Assembly (NCBI RefSeq): GCF_035917455.1
Contig: NZ_CP109078.1
Span: 744,001-808,000 of the forward strand
Length of the DNA: 64,000 nucleotides
Reading direction: 5' to 3'
Source of the DNA: Micromonospora sp. NBC_01796
GTDB lineage: Bacteria > Actinomycetota > Actinomycetes > Mycobacteriales > Micromonosporaceae
Part shown: positions 8,805-18,722 of the stretch, in pieces
Layout of the letters: every line of letters starts with the position of its first letter
Position numbering within the stretch: the stretch's first letter is position 1
Position numbers and translations under genes: made by a program
The notes under the pieces: generated by a model
The model's database searches: none
Told to the model about the DNA's origin: nothing
What the model saw: the letters and a program-made list of their open reading frames with translations, nothing else

Positions 8805-9764
8805 TCAAGCCCTGGCCCGGTTGAAGCGGGTGCCCCAGTGGTGGATCTGCTCCAGTAGTTCGGGTGGGTTGAGGACGCGGAAGTCTGCGCCCAGCACGCC
8901 CAGTGCCATGGTCGGCCAGTCGAGGGAGTCGGTGGTCATTCGTACCCGGCAGTGCTCGGCGTCGAGCTCCTCGACTGTGCTCCACCGGCCGATGCGCTCG
9001 CGCACGGTTGCGGCCGGGGCGTCGACCAAGACCTCCACCTGGTAGGGGCGGGCCTGGTTGTCCAGGCTGGTGCGGACGAACTCGGCGGCGTCGGCGGCGG
9101 GAAGGGCGCGGGGCCGGAACCGGGAGCCGGTGCCGTGTGCCGCGGTGAGGCGGTCGACCCGGAAGCTGCGCCAGTCGTGGCGGGCGAGGTCGTAGGCGAC
9201 CAGGTACCAGCGGCGACCGAGGGAGACCAGTCGGTGCGGTTCGACGTGCCGGTTGGTGTGGTGGTCATCGGCGGCGGTGTAGGAGAAGCGGAGGTGTTCG
9301 CTGTCTCGGCAGGCCAGCGCAACCGCGGTGAGCACGCCCGGGTCGACGCCTGGGCTGGCGGCGCCGTTCCAGCCGGCGGGCAGTGTCATCGCACCCAGCG
9401 CCTCGACCTGGCGCCGCAGCCGGGGCGGCATCACCTGCACCACCTTGGCCAGCACCCGTACCGAGGACTCGGCGAGGCCCTCCACCGCGCTCTGCGCGGC
9501 GGCCTGCAGGCCCACGGCCAGGGCGACCGCCTCCTCGTCGTCGACCACCAGCGGCGGTAGTACCGCGCCCGCGGTGAGCTGGTAGCCGCCGTCCACGCCC
9601 CGCTGCGCCTCGACCGGATAGCCCAGCTCGCGCAGCCGGTCGATGTCCCGGCGCAGGGTGCGGACCGAGATTCCCAGTCGCTCGGCCAGTTGGGTGCCCG
9701 GCCAGTACCGGTGGCTCTGCAGCAGGGACAGCAGTCGCAGCGTCCGGGTGCTGGTGTTCGCCAT
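8805..9764 (-). CDS. YafY/PafBC-type WYL-domain regulator
   Basis: A 319-aa protein. The N-terminus (RLLSLLQSHRYWPGTQLAERL, then SVRTLRRDIDRLRELGYP) is a DeoR-like HTH; the middle and C-terminus hold the WYL domain (LVSLGRRWYLVAYDLARHDWRSFRVDRL) and the WCX extension. WYL domains sense nucleic-acid or other ligands. It is divergent from the DinB gene across a 94-bp gap with a strong dyad, the common arrangement in which this regulator controls the DinB gene. Confidence 0.92.
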   Translation of the reverse strand: MANTSTRTLRLLSLLQSHRYWPGTQLAERLGISVRTLRRDIDRLRELGYPVEAQRGVDGGYQLTAGAVLPPLVVDDEEAVALAVGLQAAAQSAVEGLAESSVRVLAKVVQVMPPRLRRQVEALGAMTLPAGWNGAASPGVDPGVLTAVALACRDSEHLRFSYTAADDHHTNRHVEPHRLVSLGRRWYLVAYDLARHDWRSFRVDRLTAAHGTGSRFRPRALPAADAAEFVRTSLDNQARPYQVEVLVDAPAATVRERIGRWSTVEELDAEHCRVRMTTDSLDWPTMALGVLGADFRVLNPPELLEQIHHWGTRFNRARA

Positions 9765-9787
9765 GTCTCCGATTCTCCTGCAATTCA

Positions 9788-9830
9788 GGTCAGGAAGTGT
9801 CCGCAGTGCGGCCTAGCGTGGATCCTGACC
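9788..9830. promoter_or_regulatory. 8-bp dyad between WYL regulator and DinB gene
   Basis: GGTCAGGA (9788-9795) is matched inverted by TCCTGACC (9823-9830). The two arms flank the region where promoters for the divergent genes must lie, and are 27 bp apart, so one regulator could loop or cover both promoters. Function is inferred. Confidence 0.45.
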
Positions 9831-9858
9831 GACGAACAGGACAAGCAAGGCGGAGACC

Positions 9859-10428
9859 ATGAGCGAGACCACGATCGTCAACGAATCGGCCACCCGCGAG
9901 CTGGCCGACGCGCCGGCCGCCGTTGGCGAGCGCGCGGACCTGTTGGCGATGCTGGCCCACCAGCGGCACTTCCTGCGCTTCACCACCCGCGACCTCACCG
10001 ACGAGCAGGCCGGGCAGCGAACCACCGCCAGCGAACTGAGCCTGGGCGGCCTGATCAAGCACGTCACCGCAGTCGAGCGCACCTGGGCGGACTTCATCCT
10101 GGACGGGCCGTCGGTGATGGGCGACTTCACCACCATGACCGAGGCCGACTGGGTCCGACGTACCGATGAGTTCCGGCTGCTACCCGGCGAGACACTGGCC
10201 GGTGTGCTCTCCGACTACGCCGAGGCGGCCCGCCGGACCGACGGACTGGTCGCCACGCTGGACGACCTGGACGCCACCCAGCCGCTGCCGAAGGCCCCGT
10301 GGTTCGAGCCCGGCGCACGGTGGTCGACCCGCCGGGTGCTGATGCACATCGTCGCCGAGACCGCCCAGCACGCCGGCCACGCCGACATCATCCGCGAGTC
10401 CCTGGACGGCGCCAGAAGCATGGGTTAA
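9859..10428 (+). CDS. DinB-family (DUF664) protein
   Basis: A 189-aa four-helix DinB/YfiT-like protein. Candidate metal ligands are His in GLIKHVTAVERTW and the late HIVAETAQHAGHADIIRE motif, the pattern of the family's His triad. The start ATG at 9859 follows AAGGCGGAG. Members are metal-dependent thiol-cofactor transferases in actinobacteria (mycothiol), but the substrate here is unknown. Controlled probably by the divergent WYL protein. Confidence 0.9.
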   Translation: MSETTIVNESATRELADAPAAVGERADLLAMLAHQRHFLRFTTRDLTDEQAGQRTTASELSLGGLIKHVTAVERTWADFILDGPSVMGDFTTMTEADWVRRTDEFRLLPGETLAGVLSDYAEAARRTDGLVATLDDLDATQPLPKAPWFEPGARWSTRRVLMHIVAETAQHAGHADIIRESLDGARSMG

Positions 10429-10844
10429 CCAGCGGAATGGTCGGGGGTGTATCGCGCGGCGCCCCCCCATACCATCCGTACACCAACGCCCGGCGCCGGC
10501 ACAAACGACACACCCTCGCAACTGCGATCGACTGACTCTGACGCAATGTCACGAAGGCTTAATCGAGCCACCACAGGGTCGCGTCATCGTCCGGGCACTG
10601 CGAGCGACGCTGGCGCAACATTACCGTGAGGGTCCAGACAACCAGGAACGAGCGGGCCGGTGAGCTTGTGCAGGATCGTCACTGGCTACGACGAAGACGC
10701 GCCGCCGGGACCGGCAGCCTTTATCACGTGCTCGACAGCATCGGCTCGCCCGACAGCGCGACCGCCACAGTCGAGCCGGTCGAGGTGATCGCTCGCGCCG
10801 ACGCGTCCTTCACCCTCCGGTACCAGGCATGTTCTGATCTTTCA
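10429..10844. other. Gene-free stretch
   Basis: About 415 bp between the DinB gene and the SUFU gene. An open frame runs in from 10626, but its N-terminal part does not resemble the SUFU family and is taken as untranslated. No RNA gene or repeat seen. Confidence 0.5.
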
Positions 10845-11512
10845 ATGACCTCCGAAGCTCCCGGGTGGGGCGCTATCGACGCCCGGCTCGCCGAGCTGTA
10901 TCCCGATGTCGAGCCGAAGCACTACGGCACGCTGCACCGTTTCGCGCTGGGTGGACCAGAGCCACTCGACGACGTGAGCTTCTATCATCGGGTCGAGCCG
11001 GTTCCGCACTGGCACATCATCGGCTACGGCATGAGCGAGCTGTACGCCAAGGAAACCGACAACCCCGACGAGTCGGGCTGGGGCTTCGAGCTCACCATCC
11101 GGATCACCCGCGACACCAGTGACACCGCACCACCGACATGGGCGGCAAACCTGCTGCAGAACCTCGCCCGGTACGTGATCTCCAGCGGCACCTGGTTCGA
11201 ACCCGGCCACCACATCAACGCCAACGGCCCCATCCGGCAGGACCACGACACGGCGCTTACGGCCCTAACCTTCGTCGAGGACCCGGAACTCGGGACAATC
11301 CCACCCCGCACGGACGAGTGCAGTTCCTGCAGGTGGTCGGCCTGACCACCGACGAATACACGCAAGCTCGACAGCGGGGCACCAACGGCCTACTGACCAT
11401 GCTTGCCGAACGACAGCCGCTACTGGTCACCGACCTGCAACGGCCCTCAGTGGTAGACGACCAAACAGCGCGGACCCCAAGCGGGGCCGGACGCGGCAGC
11501 GACGGTTCCTAG
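10845..11512 (+). pseudogene. Suppressor-of-fused (SUFU) domain protein, frameshifted
   Basis: From the ATG at 10845 the protein begins at the family start (GWGAIDARLAELYPDVEP) and continues with the SUFU core (VPHWHIIGYGMSELYAKET, then SGWGFELTIRI). After DPELGTI, near 11300-11315, the frame slips: the original frame hits a stop at 11343-11345, while the conserved continuation (TPHGRVQFLQVVGLTTDEY, then PLLVTDLQRPSVVDD) lies in the -1 frame to a stop at 11510-11512. The slip is in a C-run (atcccacccc). Even with the shift repaired the C-terminus looks short. Either a real decaying gene or a one-base sequencing error. Confidence 0.7.
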
Positions 11513-11664
11513 ACCGGGCTACCTCTGGTCGTCGTCCTCGACGGGGCCGAGGGCCATCATCCGCAACTGCTCCCACCAATCGCAGCCGGACAACGCGGCG
11601 CACCACAACGAGACGCAGCACAGGCCCACATCGCGAGGCACCCGGCCCGTCGCACCTCGCTTCG

Positions 11665-12261
11665 CTACCGCTGGAACTCATTCCTGCGGCGCATATCGGC
11701 CGCAACCGCCGGAGGAAGTTCGTCAAGCTCGTCCATGGTCCGTCCCGGGCGGAGAAAGTCGAACAGCAGCACCGTTCGGGTGCCGTCGCCGTAGTTCCAC
11801 GCCTCGTGATCGACCGTGTCGTCGAACACGAACAACCCGCCTTCCTGCCAGGGCCGGATCTGCGAGCCCACCCGCAACGCGCAGTCACCGTCCGGCACGA
11901 CGAGGCCGAGATGGGCACGATAGACGGTCGTGACCCAGCCCTCGTGGGGCTTGATGTGAGTACCCGGGACCATGCGGGAGAAGCCGGCAGTTGTCAGGCC
12001 GGGAACCCGGTGCAGCGCCTCGGCTGTGCGCGGACAGGCGGCCAGCGCTGCGTCAATACGCGTGCCGAATGCCACGAGGCCGTACACGCTCCAACCCGTG
12101 CCGTACATCTCGCGCTGCACCCACGGCTCGAACGAATCGTCGCCCAACGCCAGACACTCGGCCCGGATATCGGACCACGCACCACGAAGGTCCTCAAGGA
12201 ATGGAAACGGCGACTCATCTACGAACAACGCATAACCCCCGATATCCCGAGTCTGAAACAC
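11665..12261 (-). CDS. Aspartyl/asparaginyl beta-hydroxylase-like protein
   Basis: A 198-aa protein with the jelly-roll layout of the AspH family: CPRTAEALHRVPGLTTAGFS, then MVPGTHIKPHEGW (first metal His), YRAHLGLVVP, and DDTVDHEAWN (second His), ending VLLFDFLRP. These enzymes use Fe(II) and 2-oxoglutarate to hydroxylate side chains; bacterial ones often act in natural-product or peptide modification. The start is GTG 12261 with a GGGG-rich stretch upstream. The substrate is unknown and the neighbours do not help. Confidence 0.85.
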   Translation of the reverse strand: MFQTRDIGGYALFVDESPFPFLEDLRGAWSDIRAECLALGDDSFEPWVQREMYGTGWSVYGLVAFGTRIDAALAACPRTAEALHRVPGLTTAGFSRMVPGTHIKPHEGWVTTVYRAHLGLVVPDGDCALRVGSQIRPWQEGGLFVFDDTVDHEAWNYGDGTRTVLLFDFLRPGRTMDELDELPPAVAADMRRRNEFQR

Positions 12262-12400
12262 TCACCCGTCCCCCGGGGCCAGCAGGCATACCTCCCCGCG
12301 TAGGCCCGTGTAGGGGATGTTCGCACAAACGGCGCCGATCACTGCCCCCAAGGCCTCGGGAAGTGGCGTTCTGGCAGCCGGCCGCGCTGCCGTGGGTCGG

Positions 12401-13690
12401 CTACCGGGTACGCCGGGCGAGCCAACCCGCCATCGCGCGGACGCCGTACCCGATGGCCCGTTCGTCTGGGTCGAAGGCGCCGAAATGCGGATAACTGGTT
12501 TCGATGGAGGCGCCGGGCGCGCGGACGCCGAGGAAGGTGTACGTGCCGGGTAGCCGGTCCAGGAACAGCGCGAAGTCCTCACCGCTGAACGGGATCGCGG
12601 CGTGCAACGTCCGTACCCGGTCGCGACCGGCTGTCTGTTGCAGGTACCGCTTCACGGCCTGGCCTTCCCGCTCGGGACAGACCATCGCGGGAAACGGGTC
12701 GTTCGGGAAGGTTACCGACGCCTGACCATCGGAGCCTGCGAGTCGGCGGACGTCCTCGCGGATGGCGACGTACCGGTCCTCCGGCCAGCATCGGTACGAC
12801 AACCGCACCTCGGCTCGGCCTTCGGCTTCGGAGACCTGGGCCTGCATGAAGACGAAATTGGCCAATGGCCCGTCAGGTGTCTGGACGTCGGCCACGAGCC
12901 GTTCGAGGTCCTCGGAGGTCGCAGGGCGGGAAACGGTGGTGAGTGCGCTGATCTCGGCGGCGAGCCGTCGCGCCCGCGCCGTCGCATCGCGCCCCACGAG
13001 CGTGATGACGCCGCGGTCCTGGCCAGGAAGTCCGAGCCCGGGCGTGACCACGAACTGGCCGACAGGGAAAGGACCGCAGTGCAGGGCATGGATCTCCGCT
13101 GGACGGACTCGGGCGAACACGCCGTCGTCGAGCATCGCGGCGGCACCGGCGAGCGACTCCTCAGCGGGTTGGAAGACGAACACCACCGTGCCCGCGAGCC
13201 GGTTGCGCAGACGCGCCAGAACCCCCGCGACACCCACGCCCACGGCCGTGTGCATGTCGTGCCCACACAGGTGAGCCGCTTGCACGCCACCCCCCACCTG
13301 ATCGCTCGGCGGTACCGCGTCCATGTCCGACCGGTAAGCGACCGTCCGGCCACGACGAGCGCCGCTGAGAACTCCCACCACCCCATGGCCCCCCACACCC
13401 GTGGTGACGTCGAGGCCGGCCTCGCGAAGTCGCTGGGCCACCACCTCGGCGGTCCGCCGCTCCTGACCCGGCGTCTCCGGGTGCCGGTGGATGTCACGGC
13501 GCAACTCGATCAGGTCACGGTCCAGCCGAGACGCCACCGCATCCACCGCATCCTCGCTCACCAGCCCAGCGGCCGAGCCGTTGCCGGCGTACGCCGCGTG
13601 GGCCGAAGCCAGCCCGGCTCCCGCGACACCGACGGCAGCGCCACGAAGCACAGCGCGTCGGCTCACGACGCGACCTTCCGAACCTGACAT
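12401..13690 (-). CDS. Tat-exported M20D peptidase/amidohydrolase
   Basis: A 429-aa protein from ATG 13690, chosen because GGAGG sits 5-9 bp upstream. Residues 7-35 are a twin-arginine signal (VVSRRAVLRGAAVGVAG, ending AHAAYA). The M20 catalytic domain shows RSDMDAVP, LCGHDMHTAVG (metal His and Asp) and QPAEES (Glu general base and ligand); the lid domain lies in the middle, and GEDFALFL near the C-terminus is the M20D signature. Relatives hydrolyse N-acyl amino acids, hippurate or small peptides. Unusually for this subfamily it is exported. Confidence 0.9.
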   Translation of the reverse strand: MSGSEGRVVSRRAVLRGAAVGVAGAGLASAHAAYAGNGSAAGLVSEDAVDAVASRLDRDLIELRRDIHRHPETPGQERRTAEVVAQRLREAGLDVTTGVGGHGVVGVLSGARRGRTVAYRSDMDAVPPSDQVGGGVQAAHLCGHDMHTAVGVGVAGVLARLRNRLAGTVVFVFQPAEESLAGAAAMLDDGVFARVRPAEIHALHCGPFPVGQFVVTPGLGLPGQDRGVITLVGRDATARARRLAAEISALTTVSRPATSEDLERLVADVQTPDGPLANFVFMQAQVSEAEGRAEVRLSYRCWPEDRYVAIREDVRRLAGSDGQASVTFPNDPFPAMVCPEREGQAVKRYLQQTAGRDRVRTLHAAIPFSGEDFALFLDRLPGTYTFLGVRAPGASIETSYPHFGAFDPDERAIGYGVRAMAGWLARRTR

Positions 13691-14308
13691 GTGTTCCTCC
13701 AACAAGAGTGCGACTAGCTCGAGCTTGTCCTGCTCGGCGTTGGAACGCACTGACGCTGGCCCCCATCTTGACCATGCGGTCACCCCTACCGAGATGTCCA
13801 CAGTGGCGTCCGAGCGGCCTACGGAATGCGCGTGGCCCGGCTGCTCCGACCGCCGCCCGGCCCACGGTCAGTACCGCGGCGGGCAGCAACGAGGCTGTGC
13901 ACAACAGCCAATGCTCTCCGCTGGATCACCACCGCCACGAGCAGCAGGTGCGGGAACGAGTCCACGACCAGGTTGCCCGGGAAAGCCCAACATCGCGGGC
14001 GGTTCCCTGAGAATGGCCGATCAGGTCCCGATCCGGTCGGCCCGCGATCGCGGCCGTAGTGGGGTGGGTACGCACGACAGCGGCCATGCACACTGTCAAC
14101 GTAGGTCTCGACACCTCGCCTCGCGATCGGTATCCGCTCACGCCGCCGACCGTTCACGGCGGCACACAGCCACCATCACACACCGTAGCGCCCTCTGCCG
14201 TCGCTCAACATTCTGATCCGTCGAGATAGGTGTGCGTACCCTCTGGGTAACGGGCGGATCCAGGAGTGGGGTGCTCCGGTGTCGCGGCGGTAAAGACCCA
14301 CAGAGCCG
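13691..14308. other. Gene-free stretch upstream of the M20 gene
   Basis: About 620 bp. Open frames on both strands are Arg/Pro-rich shadows without starts or ribosome-binding sites that stand out. It must contain the promoter for the M20 peptidase gene. No repeat or RNA gene seen. Confidence 0.45.
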
Positions 14309-14839
14309 TCATTCGGCCTCGAAGCCACCGCGTTCCCGGGCAAGGGCGAGCCACTCCAGCCAACTGACCCACTTCGAGTCGACTTGCAGGGAAGCGCGTT
14401 GTTCCGCCGGAACCTGCGCGTAAGCCGCCAATGCCTCGTCGATCTCGCGTGTGGTCACCAGCCAGCGATCGTTTGACCGGAGCTTGAAGGCGGGGATGCC
14501 AGTCATGCCCGGGACGGTCTGGGACCGCCAGCGGAGGTCTGCCGCTGCTCGGTCCTGCCGCGCCTGTTCGTCGCCGGGAATGCCGGCCTGGATCGTCTCG
14601 GTTTTAGGCTTGGCCTCGTAGCCCATCCCAGTAAGCTGCATGATCTCGTTGATGCCATGGAACTGGCGGTACGGGAACTCCGAGGGCCCACGGCTGCAGA
14701 GCCGGTAGAGGTTTTCCTCGCAGTCGGGGTCATGAGCACAGGGTCGGCCCGAATCTTGGCAAGAGTCGAGCTGATAACGAGCTGCGGCGACGTCGGCCAG
14801 TTCCAGATCGATGCCCATTCCCTGAGGGTCTTGCACCAT
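14309..14839 (-). CDS. Hypothetical cysteine-containing protein
   Basis: A 176-aa protein with high-GC codon bias. The N-terminal third has four cysteines (SCQDSGRPC, DPDCEENLYRLC) that could bind metal or form disulfides; the rest is helical and charged, with WLVTTREIDEALAAY and a Trp-rich end. No signal peptide or membrane segment. Family not recognised. Start ATG 14839 has only a weak ribosome-binding site. Confidence 0.55.
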   Translation of the reverse strand: MVQDPQGMGIDLELADVAAARYQLDSCQDSGRPCAHDPDCEENLYRLCSRGPSEFPYRQFHGINEIMQLTGMGYEAKPKTETIQAGIPGDEQARQDRAAADLRWRSQTVPGMTGIPAFKLRSNDRWLVTTREIDEALAAYAQVPAEQRASLQVDSKWVSWLEWLALARERGGFEAE

Positions 14840-14963
14840 CCGCTCAGGGGCAAATCATTTTCCGAGACCGGCGACAACCGGCTCCGGTAACGAGCTACTC
14901 AGCCGGCCGAGCAGTGACGCTCAGTGTCATTAAAGGGTCGGCAACGCCACGAGGGTCGGGTTG

Positions 14964-17957
14964 CTACCTGGTCAGCCTCGCTCGGGCGTCCTCGGCGTCG
15001 GGGTGGTCGAGCGCGTCGAGAATCGCCAGTGCCTCCTGCCAGGCGAGCCGCGCGTCGGTCCCCCGCCCGCCGGCCTCGTGACAGTCGCCGATATGAAGGA
15101 GGATTATCGCCTCCGGGTACCGATGGCCGAGTTCACGCAGCATGGCCAACGAGCGTTGATGGCAGGCGCTGGCCTCGTCTTCGTGCCCGAGCTTGTGGTG
15201 GGCCTGGCCCAGGCTGTCCCAGGTGTACGCCTGACCGGACCGGTTGCCGACCTCCTCGAACAGTGCCAACGCCTGCGTGCAGCTGACCAGTGCCTGGTCG
15301 TAATCGCCGGCGAGGTAGTGGTTCCAGCCGATGTCGTTGAGCGCCGCCGCCTCACGGTCACGGTCGTTCCCAGCCCGGAACAGCGCCAGCGCGCGGTTGA
15401 CCTCGGCCAACGCCGCGGCATAGCGGCCGAGGTTGGTAAACACGGCGGCAAGACCGAGGTGGATTCCTCCCTGGCGGACGGGGTCGGGGTCGGGGCCCAG
15501 GTCGATGGCTCGCTGATAGAGCTGGATCGCCCCGTCATGGTCACCCATCTGGTTCAGGGCGCCGCCGAGGCACGAGAAGGCGGCCCGCAGGGCAGCCGGG
15601 TCGCCGAGACGCCCAGCGGCTCGAACAGCCGTCTCCTGCAGGCTCACCCAGAGCCGGGTGAGGCCCCGCCGCCGCAGGTAGTTCTCGAGGATCGCCGCGA
15701 ACGCGATGGTGTGACGGTCGAGTTCGGCGGCTTCGACCTGTCTCGCGACGGCGATGAGGTTGGCCACCTCCGCATCGAACCAGGCCAGCGCCCGCTGCTC
15801 GTCGGCCGGCTCGACGACGGACACGCCCGGCCCGGCCGGCGGTGGTTCGACCGGCGAGTGTTTGGGCTTGCCGAACTGCCGGTTCGCCGTATCGGCGCTG
15901 TGCACATGGTGGTCGATAAGGCGTCGGCTGGCGCAGCGACGGTCGTCGGCGGTGTCGAGGCGCTCGGCGAGGTCGGCGGCGTAGGCACGGAGCAGGTCGT
16001 GGAACGCGAACCGGCCCGGCCGATGCTCGCTGATGAGGTTCGCCCCGGCAAGCTCGGCCAGCAGTGGCCGGACCTGGGAGACCGGTAGCCCACAGGCACT
16101 GGCGGCGGCTGGCACGGTCAAATCAGGTCCCGGGTGCAGGCCGAGCCGCCGGAACAGAGTCGCCGTGGGTTCGCGCAACGCGGCGTACGAGCAGCCGAAC
16201 ACGGACCGCACATCGCTGGCCGCGTCGGTCCCGCCGAGGGCGTCGAGCGGTGTCTGGGCCTCCCGCATCTCCTCGACCAGCCCGGCCAGTGGAAGCTCGG
16301 GGCGTACCGCCGCCCTGGCCGCGGTGACCGCGAGCGCGAGCGGGAGGCGTGCGCACCGGGTGATGATCTCCGTAGCGGCGTCCGGCTCCGCCGAGAGTCG
16401 CGCAGGTCCGAGCCGGCGGGTCAGGAGGTCGTAAGCCTCGTCCGGGTCGAGCACATCGATGGCAATCGGCTCGGCGCCGTCCAGGGCGACCAGACCGGTG
16501 AGCTGGTCGCGGCTGGTCACCAAGACGAAGCTGCCCGAGGCGCTCGGCAACAGCGGCCGGACCTGGCTGGCATCCCGAGCATTGTCGAGGACGATCAGCA
16601 CCCGCCGGCCGGCCAGCTCGCGGCGGTACTGGCCGACGAGGCCTTCCGTTGTCGCGGACAGACTCTGCGCGGGCACGCCCAGGGCAGTCAGGAACCCACG
16701 CAGGACCTCGTCGGGCCGCGCCACCGCTCCGGTGGGATCGAAGCCCCGGAGATTGGCGTAGAGCTGGCCGTCCGGGAATCTCTCCGCCGCCGAATGAGAC
16801 CAGTGCACCGCCAGGGAGGTCTTGCCCACGCCCGCCGTTCCCACAATGGTCGCCACCGCTGCCGAGGCGCCCGTCACGTCGGAGAGCAGCCCATCCAACT
16901 GCTTGAGCGGAAGGGCCCGACCCACGAACCGGCTCACATCGGTCGGCAGCTGACGTGGTACCCCGGCGGGTCGGACCCGGGCTGCCACGACGTTCGGCGC
17001 CACGGGCTCCATGAGGTCGGGGCCGGAGGACTGCAGCAGGACGTCGGATTCCTCGCGCGTTTCCTCGCCCGGCCCGACCGGACCTGCCTGCCGCGCCGGT
17101 GTGGGGTCGCCCCCACGCTCCGTGCCGGCAATGCTCGGCGTCGTCGGCGTCTGGGTCAGTACCCGTCGGTGCGCGGCCTGCAGCGGCGCACTAGGGTCGA
17201 TACCGAGCTCCTCGGCGAGGCGGTCACGAACCGCGTGGAACGCCGACAGTGCCTCCGCCTGCCGTCCAGCGGCGCCCAGGGCGGTGATGAGGCTGGCCTG
17301 TACGGGCTCGTGGAACAGTGCCATCGACGCGGCCAACTGAAGCGGCAGGATCACCCGCTCGGGTTGGCGCAACGACACGGCCAGTTCGGTGGCCGCCGTG
17401 CATACGGTGTGAAACTCGTCATCGAGGGCCGCCAGTACCGGAGCCGCCGAGCCATCGGCAAACCCGGCCCCTGGATGCCCCTTCCAGAGACCGAGCGCCT
17501 CGACATAACAGTCGAGCGCCAGGTCACGAGCCTGCCGGGCGAGAGCGGCGCGGGCGGCATCGACGAGTTCCCGGAACGACACGAGGTCCAGCACGTCGGG
17601 ACCGGCGGTGAACACGTACGCGTTACCGTGGCGGTGCAGGTACCTTCCGGATGACCGGGCGGGCACCGCGGGCTCGAGCAACCGCCGCAGTGCCCCGATG
17701 TACTTGTGGATCACGTTGAGCGCACTGGCGGGGGCGTCTTCTGCCCAGATCAGGTCGATCAGGTCTCCCGTGCTGACCGGCTGGCCCACGCGAGCCACAA
17801 GCAGGGCCAACACGTGCGCCTGTTGTCTGGGGCCGGCGTTCAGCTCGACGCCGCCGCGCCAGAGCCGCAACGAACCAAGGATCTGTACGCGCAGCGAGCC
17901 GGCTTCGGCCCGTGGGTCATCGTTGTCATCCCGGACGGGATGCGCTGGCTCAGCCAC
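14964..17957 (-). CDS. AfsR/SARP-type regulator with STAND NTPase and TPRs
   Basis: A 997-aa protein. Residues about 24-110 form the OmpR-like winged helix of SARPs (RVQILGSLRLWRGGVELN) and 115-270 the bacterial transcriptional-activation (BTAD) domain. A Pro/Gly linker leads to an NB-ARC/STAND ATPase: Walker A VGTAGVGKTSLAVHW near residue 370, Walker B VLIVLDNA, and ARC helices. The C-terminus from about 770 is TPR (GAIQLYQRAIDLGP, DYDQALVSCTQALALFEEV). Start GTG 17957. Such regulators switch on secondary-metabolite genes, but no biosynthetic cluster is visible nearby. Confidence 0.94.
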   Translation of the reverse strand: MAEPAHPVRDDNDDPRAEAGSLRVQILGSLRLWRGGVELNAGPRQQAHVLALLVARVGQPVSTGDLIDLIWAEDAPASALNVIHKYIGALRRLLEPAVPARSSGRYLHRHGNAYVFTAGPDVLDLVSFRELVDAARAALARQARDLALDCYVEALGLWKGHPGAGFADGSAAPVLAALDDEFHTVCTAATELAVSLRQPERVILPLQLAASMALFHEPVQASLITALGAAGRQAEALSAFHAVRDRLAEELGIDPSAPLQAAHRRVLTQTPTTPSIAGTERGGDPTPARQAGPVGPGEETREESDVLLQSSGPDLMEPVAPNVVAARVRPAGVPRQLPTDVSRFVGRALPLKQLDGLLSDVTGASAAVATIVGTAGVGKTSLAVHWSHSAAERFPDGQLYANLRGFDPTGAVARPDEVLRGFLTALGVPAQSLSATTEGLVGQYRRELAGRRVLIVLDNARDASQVRPLLPSASGSFVLVTSRDQLTGLVALDGAEPIAIDVLDPDEAYDLLTRRLGPARLSAEPDAATEIITRCARLPLALAVTAARAAVRPELPLAGLVEEMREAQTPLDALGGTDAASDVRSVFGCSYAALREPTATLFRRLGLHPGPDLTVPAAASACGLPVSQVRPLLAELAGANLISEHRPGRFAFHDLLRAYAADLAERLDTADDRRCASRRLIDHHVHSADTANRQFGKPKHSPVEPPPAGPGVSVVEPADEQRALAWFDAEVANLIAVARQVEAAELDRHTIAFAAILENYLRRRGLTRLWVSLQETAVRAAGRLGDPAALRAAFSCLGGALNQMGDHDGAIQLYQRAIDLGPDPDPVRQGGIHLGLAAVFTNLGRYAAALAEVNRALALFRAGNDRDREAAALNDIGWNHYLAGDYDQALVSCTQALALFEEVGNRSGQAYTWDSLGQAHHKLGHEDEASACHQRSLAMLRELGHRYPEAIILLHIGDCHEAGGRGTDARLAWQEALAILDALDHPDAEDARARLTR

Positions 17958-18722
17958 GTCTGTCGCCTCCCGGATGACCTACACACATTGTCCGCTTGCG
18001 ACCTTGTCTGGCCGGAACACCGAGTCTACTGATCCAGGAATGGTCGAAGGAACGGATGAGCGGCGCGATCATCAGCATCCCGCTCGACAGGAATACCCGT
18101 CCGCCGACGTGGCGTCACCGACGCGCAGGCATGGTCATCCACTCCGGCATGTACCGACCCCGGAATTCCGGGCACACTTCCTGTACCGCTCGGAGAGTCG
18201 GCCACAGCTACAAACCCCAGCTCAGACCCCCACGCGAGTCTTGGCACCCTACAGCCACACGATCGTTCGTCCACCGGTACCGCACGGTGCGCCTCCTGCG
18301 ACAGCGACGCCGGGCACCTCGCGTACGAGGTGCCCGGCGCGTGGCTGCCGAGGAATCCGTGGGTCCCGATCACGATTTCTCACGGGTCGCCCTCTGCCGT
18401 TCCGGGTTCGCCATTGGGCGTGAATTTGTCCGGTGCCTCAACCGGGCGTCTCGGCCAAGTGCTTCCGGCGACGGTTGCTGTGGAGGACGTGTTTGGTCGC
18501 CCGAGCACCGAGCTGCTCTTTGCGGGAGCGGGGAGCCCCGGGTTTGGTTGACTCGCGGGGTTGAGTGGTTCGAGCCGCTCCGGCGCAGGTACACCGGGCG
18601 CGGCGAGGGCGACCGCAAGCGGTGATCTTTTCCTGATTCCGGGCGCTTGTCCCGTGCTGGGCTGCGCGGTACGGAGCGGTGCCGGCTACGCGTCGACACC
18701 GCTCTGTCATCCTCGTCCCGTA
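17958..18722. other. Gene-free stretch
   Basis: About 765 bp between the SARP gene and the phospholipase gene, both on the minus strand. The frames here are Arg-rich shadows with no recognisable protein. It holds one long hairpin (18308-18339) and presumably the SARP promoter next to 17958. Confidence 0.5.
18308..18339. terminator. 14-bp perfect hairpin, tetraloop CGTA
   Basis: CGCCGGGCACCTCG (18308-18321) pairs with CGAGGTGCCCGGCG (18326-18339). It is too far (about 385 bp) from the end of the phospholipase gene to be its obvious terminator, and has no U-tract. Could be a GC-type terminator or a protein-binding dyad. Confidence 0.4.

Noticed and set aside
10842-11246. Minus-strand frame opposite the SUFU gene
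   Set aside because: Shadow of the SUFU frame.
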